Source: Bolinopsis microptera
Lineage: Eukaryota; Ctenophora; Tentaculata; Lobata; Bolinopsidae
DNA: 18,048 nucleotides
NCBI RefSeq assembly: GCF_026151205.1
Contig: NW_026971926.1
Span: 1-18,048 of the forward strand
Direction of reading: 5' to 3'
The position numbers were made by a program, and so were the translations under genes. The notes under the pieces were generated by a model. The model was given only the letters and a program-made list of their open reading frames with translations, did no database searches and had not been told where the DNA came from. Of this stretch, positions 9,085 to 18,048 are shown in pieces (within the stretch, counting starts at the first letter, position 1; every line of letters begins with the position of its first letter).

Positions 9085-9438
9085 TAAAATTTATTTCGGC
9101 TGAACCAAAACACGGTGGTAAGACCATAATAACATTGGTGCCGACCCTACATAAAATCATTAATAAATAATCAAGAGAACAAATTTAAATGTATACGATA
9201 CCTTCTTGCTACTACTCCACAAACTTACACGACATAACAACAAAATAACATAATTAAATAATATTATAATAAAATAATCTATAATCTAGCCACTCACGTA
9301 CTGCGTGACGCGCTTGTTTCGGGTTGTTTCATAAGAGAAAGAACGGCGCGTTCTACTGCAGGTGCGAGGGGCAAATTATAGAGAGTATGACATTCATAAA
9401 GTAAAATATATATATAATAATATTCCATGATGGGCCGT
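9085..9438 (-). other. 3' UTR of the CR1-like element
   Basis: About 350 non-coding bases follow the ORF2 stop. The distal part contains GGTCGGCACC and CACCGTGTTTTGGTTCAGCC just before the AATAAA at 9095-9090. Neither an 8-bp CR1-type terminal repeat nor a poly(A) is evident, so the end is approximate. Confidence 0.6.
9090..9095 (-). promoter_or_regulatory. AATAAA polyadenylation signal candidate
   Basis: TTTATT on the plus strand reads AATAAA on the minus strand. It lies in the distal 3' UTR of the retrotransposon. Position fits, but the motif is short and common in AT-rich DNA. Confidence 0.45.
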
Positions 9439-10998
9439 CTAATCAGGCCAGCATACGTCAGAAGACCAGAGAAATTCAGTTAGCTTTGTTTTGAAAATAG
9501 AAATTTTCTCAGTCTGTCTAACATAGGCTGGCAGTGCATTCCACAGAAGCATTGTTCTATAAAAGAAGCTGTTTCTGAAACTATCGCAGTTTGGTACAAT
9601 AGAGCAGGTATATGTGCTGGTGTCAAGTCCTTCAATGACTGATGCCGTGCTCCTTGTGTACCTCATTGTTCCAGCTTCAACAACAGTAATATATTCAGGT
9701 AGAGATATACTTACCAAATCATTTACTATTTTATAGAAGAGCGTAATTGAATTATGGATGAACTTAGATCTAATGGGTAGAATTTTAAGCTCCTTCTGCT
9801 TCTCATAAAATACAATATCACTATAATGATCAAACTGTTGTCCATTGATCCATTTGATCGCTCTTTTCTGGATTGCCTCAAACTTCGACATGTGTGTCGA
9901 TCGCTGAGGACACCATATAACTGAGCAATGTTCAAAGATTGATCTTACAATGGTAAGGTAGAAAGCCCTCTTTTGGCGTTTATCCATGGTAAAATGACAG
10001 GTTCTCTTTAAGAGCCCAAGCTTCGAGCTTGCTTTAGATATCAATTGATCACAATGTGCACCCCACAGAAACCTGTTGTTCATTATTACACCAAGATCTG
10101 TATGGGATGCCACATAATCAATTATGACTTCATTAAGATTATACCAATAAATATTAAAAGGAAGATTGTCTAATACATTTCTTTGCAGAGTTACAGATAA
10201 CACCTTACACTTTGAAGGGTGAAAAGTCATTTTGTTATCGATTGACCAGGCAAACAACCTGTCTATATCTCCTTGAAGAATATAGTGGTCTTCAAAGCAT
10301 TCGATGACCCTCCAAATTTTGGTGTCATCTGCATACAATGCTACATTTGTATCCTCCGAAACACACGAGAACATGTCGTTGATGAATAGAACAAACAGAA
10401 GTGGTCCCAGAATAGATCCCTGGGGCACTCCTGATTGCACGGGAAGCATGCTTGAGACAGCTCCGCCTACAACAACCTGCTGTCGTCTGTCTTGTAAATA
10501 CGACTTTAAAAATCTAAGCATCAGACCATCAATACCATATAAATTTTTTAGCTTGCGAAGGATTAAGTCATGTGAGACACTGTCAAATGCCTTAGCAAAA
10601 TCAAAATAAACAATGTCGGATCTTGACTTATTGTTCAGGGCCAGTGCAAGGTTGTCTGTGAATGGGACCATCTGGGTAGTGCAAGACTTCCCATTCACAA
10701 AACCGTGTTGTCTACAGTCGATTAACCCTTCACAAGCTGCGAGCAACTCTTTCGAAATACAACGTTCAAAAACTTTCATAACTAAGCATGTCAGTGAGAT
10801 GGGTCTGTAATTTTCAACAGATCCTTTTTCACCCTTCTTGTGTACCGGGACAACAGAAGCAAGCTTCCATTCCTCCGGCACACATCCAGTCACAAAAGAG
10901 CTGTTGAAAATCATGGTTAGAGGCTTTGCAAGAGTGCTCGCACAATTTTTTAACACAGTGCCATGGATACCATCTGGACCTGCGGCTTTACCCGGTTT
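9439..10998 (-). pseudogene. ORF2 segment: reverse transcriptase domain (intact motifs)
   Basis: This is the longest uninterrupted frame in the window. It encodes the RNA-templated DNA polymerase that copies the element at a nicked target. Counting from the in-frame GTG at 10956: SVVPVHKKG (about 34-42), NYRPISLT (49-56), motif A YFDFAKAFD (117-125), motif B GVPQGSILGPLLF (176-188), and motif C YADD (208-211, bases 10335-10324), so all three catalytic aspartates are present. A thumb-like region and a typical C-terminal R..FFYRTMLLWNALP segment follow, ending at a TAG. The true frame continues upstream through KPGKAAGPDGI to about 10998, so 10956 is not the protein start. It is joined to the preceding segment by a frameshift at a T4 run (10996-10999). 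The domain could be functional if that shift is a sequencing error. Motif spacing fits the CR1/Jockey group. Confidence 0.92.
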
Positions 10999-11329
10999 TA
11001 ACCCCTTTCAAAATTAACAAAACATCCAACACGTGAAATCTCAAATCCATAAAATTGTTACTGGAGCTCATGTCGATGTCAATGTCATATGAGCTACTTG
11101 AGGAGAATTGTTGATAGAAGTATTCATTGAATAAGCTAGCCTGTTCAACTGGTGTGTTCCTAAAACGATCACCGTATCGGACCGTTTCAGGTATCCTAGT
11201 CGACTTAGACTTTGATTTCACGTGTGTCCAAAACTTTTTGGAAATAAGGGCAGAATCAGAATCATCTTCGACACTGAGTCTCATCTTTTCGTTCATTATG
11301 CGTTTAAAATCTTTGCGGTACTGACGGGA
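10988..11329 (-). pseudogene. ORF2 segment: linker between endonuclease and reverse transcriptase
   Basis: This frame begins RQYRKDFKRIMNEKM and includes KKFWTHVKSK and TPVEQASLFNEYFYQQF, the usual region between the endonuclease and the polymerase in CR1-type ORF2. It ends in LILKGVKTG and a stop, while the next frame supplies KPGKAAGPDGI at the same place, so a one-base shift sits at 10996-10999. The upstream join, at an A4 (plus-strand TTTT, 11331-11334), is also a one-base shift. A Ser-rich and Asp-rich patch (SSSSSYDIDID) occurs mid-segment. Confidence 0.85.
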
Positions 11330-12383
11330 CTTTTCAAGATAAGATCAGACTCATTGCCAGATTCATTAGCCTTTTCTCTCCATTTCTCTTTATCTCTCAG
11401 AACCCTATCACAATCAGAGTCATACCAAGGCGGCTGAAACTCACACTTAACATTTTTCTTTGGGATATATTCATTGCAGAGTTTAATCAGAACATCTTTG
11501 AAAAGAGGCCAGGAAATGTGTGGATCATGAGACCCAGCCACATTATCCCAATTGACCCGCCTCAGAGCAAAGTTCAAGCCGTCCCAATTGGCTTTGGTAT
11601 AGTTATATACTTTGCGTTTAGGAGACTTTCTGCGGCTGACATTGAAGTTTATCCCAAAGTTGATACCAAAGTGGTCAGATAAGCACGCCTCATTATGATC
11701 CAGTATTTTAAAATTGGTAATAATATTAGGGACATTTGTGAACAGTAAATCAAGCACATTCCCTGCTTTATGTGTAGGTTCATTAATTAGTTGAGTGTGT
11801 CCTAGGTCACCAGTAAGGAAATCCAGGAAGCCATTTTGCAGTTCACAGGATGTCTCACCAGCAGGCCAAGAAACACAGTTCAAATTCATATCTCCTATTA
11901 AAACATGCTTGTCAATCTTCTTTTTTAAGGCAAGAGTTCTAAAATAATTAGAAAATTCCACGTAATTGTCGTCGCTTAAAGTCCCCACTCTATAAAAAGT
12001 CGAAATACACAATTCTACCAGTCGGAAGCTTTAAGACAACAGACAATAACTCAGCTTGAGCTTTCACTACAGCTATCCTAGTACTAGTAACATCTAGATC
12101 AAATCTATGAGCTATTAAGACTCCACCCCCGTTTTTTCTAAACCTCTTAGGTCGTTCAGGATCCCATGGATGAGTTTTGAGGGACCTGTCCAGCCTAAAG
12201 ATTTTATAACCAGAAGGTAAAATCTCACTATCCAATATTGACTTTTTCAGCCAAGTCTCATTTAAAATAACAATATCAGGTTTGTTTGTATACAAAAAAC
12301 CATGTAGTTCATGTACTTTCGTCATGTTAAGTGGTGGGTTAACTGACGCAAGGTCACGAGTGTTAATTAGACCTTGTACATTG
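11296..12383 (-). pseudogene. ORF2 segment: APE-type endonuclease
   Basis: This domain nicks target DNA to prime reverse transcription. In order it shows NNVQGL (metal-binding Asn region), PDIVILNETWL (catalytic Glu, bases 12259-12257), GGGVLIA, CISTFYRVG, VLIGDMNLN (Asp and Asn), LDLLFTN and LSDHFG (final Asp-His). All the main APE blocks are present. The domain is split by a shift near 12007-12010: one frame ends TGRIVYFDFL and the next supplies CISTFYRVG at a TGTG repeat. It starts one base out of frame with the NPGP region upstream (A6 on the plus strand, 12388-12393) and ends one base out of frame with the linker. After the SDH the YTKANWDGL segment typical of CR1/Jockey linkers is visible. 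Confidence 0.9.
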
Positions 12384-12899
12384 TTATAAAAAACAGATAT
12401 TTTTCCCAGGTCCTGGATTTAAAAGTGACGTGTTACATATAATAAGCAATATTAGGTTCAGGGAGAAAGTGTAGATAACCAGAGCAGTAAGAACACCAAT
12501 CCATCTCAGAAAGAATTGGAATGATCTTCTCAGAGCAGATGATTTACGACACTTTAAATAATAAGATCCTTTATCAAAATATCTCAGAATAAATGCTGTC
12601 ATAATTATTAGGAAATACAGGTTAATACTACTATAAAGGCTGGGAAGATTACCAGGTCTACCAATATGACTAATATTCTTTAATCCACTGTCCACACGTG
12701 TTGATAGATCCAACGAAATAACAATAATAAATAACAAAATATACAGATATAAAATTAGTGAACTGACAAATAATCCAATGGGTGAACATAACTGGGACAA
12801 CACAGACACGTAGCAGACTTTTCTTTTACCACAAACTTTTCGAACAACAGAATTAAACTTTCCAGTGCATATGCGGTGTTGCTGGTCATTTATTCCCAT
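12384..12899 (-). pseudogene. ORF2 N-terminal region: three hydrophobic segments and a 2A-like NPGP
   Basis: The first ATG in this frame is at 12899-12897, since an in-frame stop lies upstream at 12926-12924. About 171 codons follow. Counting from an upstream in-frame GTG (12914), there is a basic, Cys-containing start (SVVRKVCGKRKVC), then hydrophobic segments at about 45-68, 97-112 and 138-160, and then TSLLNPGPGKNICFL. NPGP (bases 12419-12408) lies right before the endonuclease block. Known 2A sequences end D-V/I-E-x-NPGP. Here the D and E positions are T and L, so recoding activity is doubtful. 2A-like peptides near the N-terminus of ORF2 are reported for CR1-group elements. The region is out of frame with the endonuclease by one base. 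It may target the protein to membranes, but that is inference. Confidence 0.75.
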
Positions 12900-13016
12900 G
12901 TGTAGCAATGTCACGGTTGTGTTTTACCCAGGTGTATCTATCACTCAAAATTCACTTTTTAATACATCATCTAAATAATTTATCTAACAAATATGAATCA
13001 TACTTAAGTACCAATC

Positions 13017-13620
13017 TCAGTAACCCAACGGATTAAACCATGTTGAGTGAATGAGAAAGATATAGTGTCTTGCTAACACACCCATACCCCTAGCATTGGG
13101 GTGAATATCCCACTTCTTGGATTCCAAACTATACTTGGGAAATAACTGGTAGTTCCTGCCGCCCCATGAACTAAGGAAACTACTAAAGACATCGAGGTAA
13201 AATAATTTAAATTTGGAACAAAGACTAAAGAGTAGTTTGTTCATAGAGACCACGTTTTGTTCTCCCTTGGGGTTACCGTTAGCAGGTATAGGGAGGAGGG
13301 ACTGGACAAAGATCTTTGCTGAAGGAGCTAAGGATTTAATTTTTGACATAAAGTTCTGCAGAGGGCTTTTAAGGTGTAATATGCCAGTCTGACAGTATCG
13401 AATGTCGTTAGTCCCTACACACACAAACAGTTTCTTAATCTCTAGATCAGTGTGGTCTCTCACAAATTGCTCGATTGAGTGTAATACAGCATCAATTCTG
13501 CGACCCCAACCCTTGGGCGACTTTGAAAACTGTCCTGTTTACCCTTGGGCCCGTTTTTTCAATAATCCCAGTCGCGTCAAAATATGACTCTCCAGCGAGA
13601 AGTATGATCATCTTTCTTAG
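13017..13620 (-). pseudogene. ORF1 fragment: SGNH (GDSL-like) hydrolase domain, frameshifted
   Basis: Esterase-type SGNH domains occur in ORF1 of many CR1-group elements, where they are thought to act in RNP or membrane-related steps. The fragment shows a block I region MIILLAGESYF with the nucleophile Ser at 13587-13585, then RIDAVLHSIEQFV, then KKLFVCVGTNDIRYC (block III, Asn in GTND, bases 13415-13404), and a C-terminal WDIHPNARG (block V). It ends at a TGA (13019-13017), about 100 bases before ORF2. Two oddities: block I reads GES instead of the usual GDS, and block V reads D-I-H, one residue shorter than DxxH. Block I is in a different frame from the rest, so a one-base shift lies at about 13525-13550. 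The N-terminal part of ORF1 is not recognisable. Confidence 0.8.
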
Positions 13621-16600
13621 GGGGGGGCTGAATGGAGTCCCCCAGTGTTTAGGATGAAAGATGGTTTGAAGGGAGGGAGTAAGAAGGGAAGAAAATGATG
13701 GAGTAAATAAGAAGGGATGATGAGGAAGATTAGAAGGGGATTGATGAAGGAGAAGGAGAGGAAAGAGAAGATGTAGGAAGTGTTTGGAGTGGGGGTCCCC
13801 CCCCCCCATTAGGTTCCCTAGAAGGAAAGACCAGTATCTGACACCACCAGTCCCCCCCCTCAAGGCCCCGGGAGGAACTTCCAATGCAGTTAAATCCCTT
13901 GGGGACTGACCTGCCAAGCCTTCATCATATTGAAGAAAGACTGGTCTGTCCCCCCCCCCCCGCAGGCAACAGAGAAATATTCTGGGGGAGGGAGGGGTTA
14001 CACCTTTCCTGGTGTGGAGAAGGTTGGTTTGTTCACCCGGTTTCCCTTATAAAGAACCAGGTTCCTTCTTGCCGTGCACCGAACGACCAACCGTACAAAA
14101 TATTCACTAGTCCCCCCGAATCTATTACAGTGGTTTTCGTTGTCCCCCCCACCCCGTCTCACAGGAAATTTTCAGGGTTAGCTCCCTTGCAGGAACATAC
14201 TGCTGACCTAAAACAAGCAGTCCCATATTCCCAGAAGGGCCTGTATTGCCCCGTGATTGAACACGGGTATGTTTCATCCAAATTCCAAACAATTCCCTGG
14301 GGGGAGACTGACTGTTGGTTTGGGGCTTGTTTGGATCCACCCCATCCCATAAACTTGGTGTAGGGGACTCAAATGCGGGGAACTCAAGCCCCACAAGGTC
14401 CCTTTAACTTTCGTTCCCTCTTGTGCGAAACTTCATGTGTATTTGTTTTTTAAGTTTCCATTCCAAATACCCCATCACCCAGGGGCCCCTTTGGAAGGTC
14501 CCACAAGTGCTTTGGACCCATGTTTTATTTTTTAAAAACAAGATCCCGATAAAACTTCCATTAGGCTCAAGGAGTTTGAGTGGATTTAATAAAGGACCCT
14601 CCCCTGTCAAGAATGAAGGTTGAAAGGATACCCCCGGACATGATCTTCTGGGAGGATATCGAAGGCACAACCATTTAAATTTCTTTCTTCATCGTCCAAT
14701 AATGAGGGCCCAGGAAATGGTGAATTTTTCCTGCCTCCTGGGAGGCACTGAGAAGAAAATTCCAGTGAGAACGAGAATGTAGAAGTGGTGTTGTGGGGAG
14801 AAAAGTTTTGCATCAAATGGACCAAGAAGGTTTACACCCAGGTTGATCAGGTATGGCAATTCGGGGTAACTAAGGCCCAGCAGTCACCAAGACATTACCC
14901 CGTAAAATGGTACAATGTACACGGCCTGAAATAGAGACGGGTGCCAAGAGGGTGAGTAAAACACTTATCTGGGGGGGAAATTAAGTATCAAAAAGAATCA
15001 GAGAGTTCAGAGGAGGGAAAAAATAGATCCAATCCAATGATAACAAACCTAAAGTTAGTACAGTGACAAAAAAGCTGTGGATCTAAAAATGAAACTAAAT
15101 AGTTTATCAATTAACTAGCCTTGATGAAGCAGGTTGTTTTTAGGACCCCAGACCAAGCCTGGGATGCCAGGAACTGCCGCCTTGCCCCCCTTACCCTTCC
15201 ACTGCCACTTCACAACCAGGGACTTCCCGGCTTGGAGCTATTTACTCTGACCCCATCGCTGAACTTTTCCTGTATGCCATAGTATTTAGACCCAAGGCCA
15301 TAAAAAAAATGTCTTTAGAATATGTAAGATTTAGTTGAAAATAGTTTAAAGACTAGTTGGCGATCCCCCACCCACACATTTGTATGAATGAACGATTGCC
15401 CTTCTGAACGGAAGAACCCATGCCCGGAAAGGCAAAAATTCTCTGATTAACGATGTCCCCTTACACATAAAATACAAATACCTGCCATAGTCTCCACCCG
15501 GTTTCCCCCCCTTAAACTGAAGTTAACAAAGTTGAGATTATTTATGTACCAGGGGTTTTAGTTGATACAATGAATTTAAAAAGTGAATAGAAAACTTTTT
15601 GCCATTTACTCCTCCGGTCCCTAAACCATTTGAACATGTTTAAATTGTTATGTACTTTTTAGACACAGGTGTTTAAAAAGGCCATACGAGTATGTTTTCA
15701 ATACTTTTTCCAACACTACTAACCAACTATATAATTAATTAACAAAAGTAGTTAGTTTCGAAAATAAATAAGTAACAACAAATATAACACAAATAGTTTT
15801 AACGAGGAAGCGATCGGCGAATGAAACTGACAAGTTCCCGATATATTTTTAATGTATTACCACGGGATAATGCCCATTGTCCCCCCCCCATAGTCCATCA
15901 CAGCCTGGAGTTTTTTACTGCCTCCTCCCATATGATAATACAAGTGGATAGCTCCCCATGCGTTCCCTTTTTGAATGAAAAATATAATAAAAACGACAAG
16001 TCCCCACGATGCCCTTTTACTTGCCCTTCACCAGAAGGGTCCCAAATCGGTAACTTGCAATTAACAGTTACGAAATTATTGAACACTGACGTTATAATAA
16101 TTTTTCCCTCGGTCCCAGGCCCCGAAAGCTGTTTATATCAATTTGTCCTTAGAATTATTCCTTTCGGGTCCCCCCCCCCTCGAAGTAAGAACGCCAGCCG
16201 ATGGTGGCCAACGTTTTTTGTTTAAACTTTATGGATACTTTAAATCAACTTTTTGGAATAAATTCCATGAGAATGTTTGTCGTGCCTTTTTTGACCGCAC
16301 GTGCAAATAGGTGAAATTTTAATGGAAGATTTGCATAGAACGCATAGTTAAACCCGACAATGTTTTAAGTGTAAACGCGGTTTTATTGACACGTGGGCAA
16401 GAATTTTTATTGGAGTTTTTGGCCATTTTTTTCGTCCATAATAATTGTTTCCTTAGTTCTTATACTCCCAAAAACCAATGAATTTCTGGTAAATTTTAAA
16501 CCTTGAGATGAAAGTTATTTCCTGCAATTCCCTAAACAGTGGAAACACAGCTGGAACTACAGCAAGCCCAAAATCACTGGGTAAGAACACAATACAGAAT

Positions 16601-18048
16601 TACGCCCGTCCCTTGTTAATGGCGACCAATTGCTTTTTCATTTGGTTTGTTTTTAACTAAGAACGAACTAATCATGATTGAATTGTTATACCAAAATAAA
16701 TCTGGTGAGAGCTTTTGCCTTATAATACTTATAAGTCAAGTCAACTACAGGGAGCGAAGCAGTTTTTGGCCCCGAGACCTTGGGAAAAAAACTTCCCAGC
16801 CCCATGGGTCGCCCAGGAATTTTCGGTAATTTCTAGGGCCGAATCCGGGAATTAGCAGATAACAAAAAACCTTCCTCCCATCACCGTGAAATTGCTGGGT
16901 GCCAGATTTCCGCGGGTCCCCGGTAATAAATAACAGCATCTAAGCAGAAATAGATGGGTAATTAACCGATCACCCATCTGGAGATCAAATGGAGGACCAT
17001 CGTAGAAATAGAAAAAACTATAAAATATGTTGTCTCAAATCAGGGGCGGGGGTTTTGTACCACGGAGCTGAAACAATTCTCCCATAATGGTCCCAGATCC
17101 TTCCCTAAAAATTTTTCTGTGGATTTCAACAACACCCTTTTTCTGAGTTTACCGCAAAACCAATCGTTAAGATGGAAAAAAATTTTTTAAAATTACCTTT
17201 TAAATTAAGCAGTTGGATAATATTACATGCAAATGGATGTCAGGGTTTGAAAACGGGACAAAAAACTATGCGCGATAATTAAAAATCGAATGTTCCCCCT
17301 TTTTTTTGTCATGTTTCTTTACCATAATGACATTCCCCAATTTCCAATCTACCTAGTCACCCAATTTTTTTCAGACTAAAAATGAAACCAACGCAAACAA
17401 CGATGAAAATACCTCCGTGAAAAACCCAACCGGAAGTTTACGCGAAGTACCTTGGAAGAATAACAGAATGGCAACACTCGTGCAGCTCCATATTCATGGG
17501 GAGAACCAGGAGCTCGAGGGGTCTGGAAACACATAAATCGGAGGAAAAAGCTTTTTGCTGCGGAGGCCCCATCTTGTAACCAGCTACACTGATTTTCTGA
17601 TGGGAGTTACAAAGTACATGGTCTTCGCTCGGTAAGTGTTAATTTTTTTCCTTTTCATCATTTTCAGGCAAAATTTAGAACCCCTTTGGGAAGACAAAAT
17701 TCCCCAAAAAAGGCCCGCAAAAAAGCGATTAAAAACGTGTTAAATCGATTAAAAACACTATTCAACAAACTCAATCCCGCCTTTGTTTTTCACAGGGTGT
17801 TTAAGTTAGGGGACGCGAATAACCAGGTAGAAACAGGGTGTTTACAAGGTGGAAGCTACGGGCGGGGTGCTGCTAGGGACAATGCACAGTTTTGATCTAA
17901 GCGCTTCCTCTACCCGTCTAACGCAAGTTTGTTTCATAATATTTTTTTTAATTAATTTACATCTATTTTAAAAAACCTTTGTAAAATAAACAAAATTACT
18001 AAAGTTGATTCCAAAAGATAAATAAAATTCCCCATTTTGAAAATTTTA
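13621..18048. other. Homopolymer-rich region without recognisable genes
   Basis: The texture changes at about 13620. Long C and G runs appear repeatedly (for example C11 near 13799, C12 near 13951, G8 near 14971, C8 near 15882 and 16171), doubled and tripled G/C are frequent, and open frames are short. None of the plus or minus frames resembles a family I know, including those at 13884-14363 and 15821-16225. The upstream half of ORF1 of the adjacent retrotransposon would be expected here but cannot be read. The simplest reading is low-accuracy or unpolished assembly, but real low-complexity DNA is not excluded. Confidence 0.5.
13661..13792 (+). repeat. Purine-rich tract
   Basis: About 130 bases are almost entirely A and G on the plus strand (AAGGGAGGGAGTAAGAAGGG and similar). 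It directly follows the ORF1 SGNH block in the retrotransposon's upstream direction. On the minus strand it would read as a Leu/Ser/Pro-rich stretch, which is not a recognisable domain. Confidence 0.6.

Larger units (their letters stand above)
9085..13620 (-). mobile_element. CR1/Daphne-like non-LTR retrotransposon, nearly full length, frameshifted
   Basis: Read on the minus strand, the element shows an SGNH hydrolase ORF1 (13620-13017), about 100 bases of spacer, then ORF2 with an N-terminal hydrophobic region and NPGP, an APE endonuclease and a reverse transcriptase (12899-9439), and a 3' UTR with AATAAA. An esterase-type ORF1 followed by an APE/RT ORF2 is known from the CR1 group. The 3' limit at about 9085 is inferred from the AATAAA and is approximate. 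The 5' limit is not visible, because sequence quality appears to drop upstream of 13620. Five frameshifts (four in ORF2, one in ORF1) interrupt otherwise good homology, most of them at homopolymers. No target-site duplication could be identified. Confidence 0.85.

Noticed and set aside
10304-10810. Plus-strand open frames opposite the reverse transcriptase
   Set aside because: They are antisense shadows of the minus-strand RT domain.
13884-14363. Plus-strand open frame of 159 codons
   Set aside because: Rich in Pro and Gly because of C/G runs, no recognisable motif, and it lies where sequence accuracy is doubtful.
17600-17700. Possible mini-intron (GTAAGT at 17632, pyrimidine tract, TTTTCAG ending at 17667)
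   Set aside because: At 36 bases it is too short for most metazoan introns, it lies in the low-confidence region, and the flanking frames match no protein.

Overview
The window looks like intergenic or accessory DNA from an invertebrate metazoan. The evidence is an AT-rich background, APE-type non-LTR retrotransposons, DNA transposons with terminal inverted repeats (TIRs), A-rich tracts, and no operons or bacterial gene signals. I cannot name the phylum. I recognise no host protein-coding gene. Almost everything that can be identified is mobile DNA or repeats.

Layout: 1-263 is the 3' end of an RTE-like non-LTR element (plus strand) with an (ATGT)n tail. 275-374 holds a 16-bp inverted repeat and a C23 homopolymer. 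748-1502 is a small non-autonomous TIR element with two stem-loops in direct orientation and a probable target-site duplication. 1853-5190 is a diverged tandem repeat family with a unit of about 460 bp. A second TIR element of 1,945 bp (2421-4365) has inserted into one unit, and the empty site can be read from the neighbouring copies. That element carries at least 14 copies of a TGTGATTTTTGAATCAT-like motif in both orientations. 5200-7650 is AT-rich and featureless apart from small repeats. 7652-8653 (minus strand) is the decayed C-terminal part of a retroelement protein, with a zinc-knuckle-like and nuclease-like region and one in-frame stop.

9085-13620 (minus strand) is a nearly full CR1/Daphne-like non-LTR retrotransposon. 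Its parts, in transcription order, are ORF1 with an SGNH (GDSL-like) hydrolase domain, then ORF2 with an N-terminal region of three hydrophobic segments ending in a 2A-like NPGP motif, an APE endonuclease, a reverse transcriptase with an intact YADD, and a 3' UTR with AATAAA. Single frameshifts at short homopolymers or a dinucleotide repeat break it into pieces. They may be decay or uncorrected sequencing errors.

From about 13.62 kb to the end the texture changes abruptly: many C7-C12 and G7-G8 runs, no recognisable protein, only short ORFs. This resembles low-accuracy or unpolished sequence, so nothing is called as coding there.

No genes work together in a host pathway. The functional story is the retrotransposon: ORF1 (probable RNP and esterase function), and ORF2 for target nicking and reverse transcription, possibly with membrane targeting or ribosome recoding at its N-terminus.
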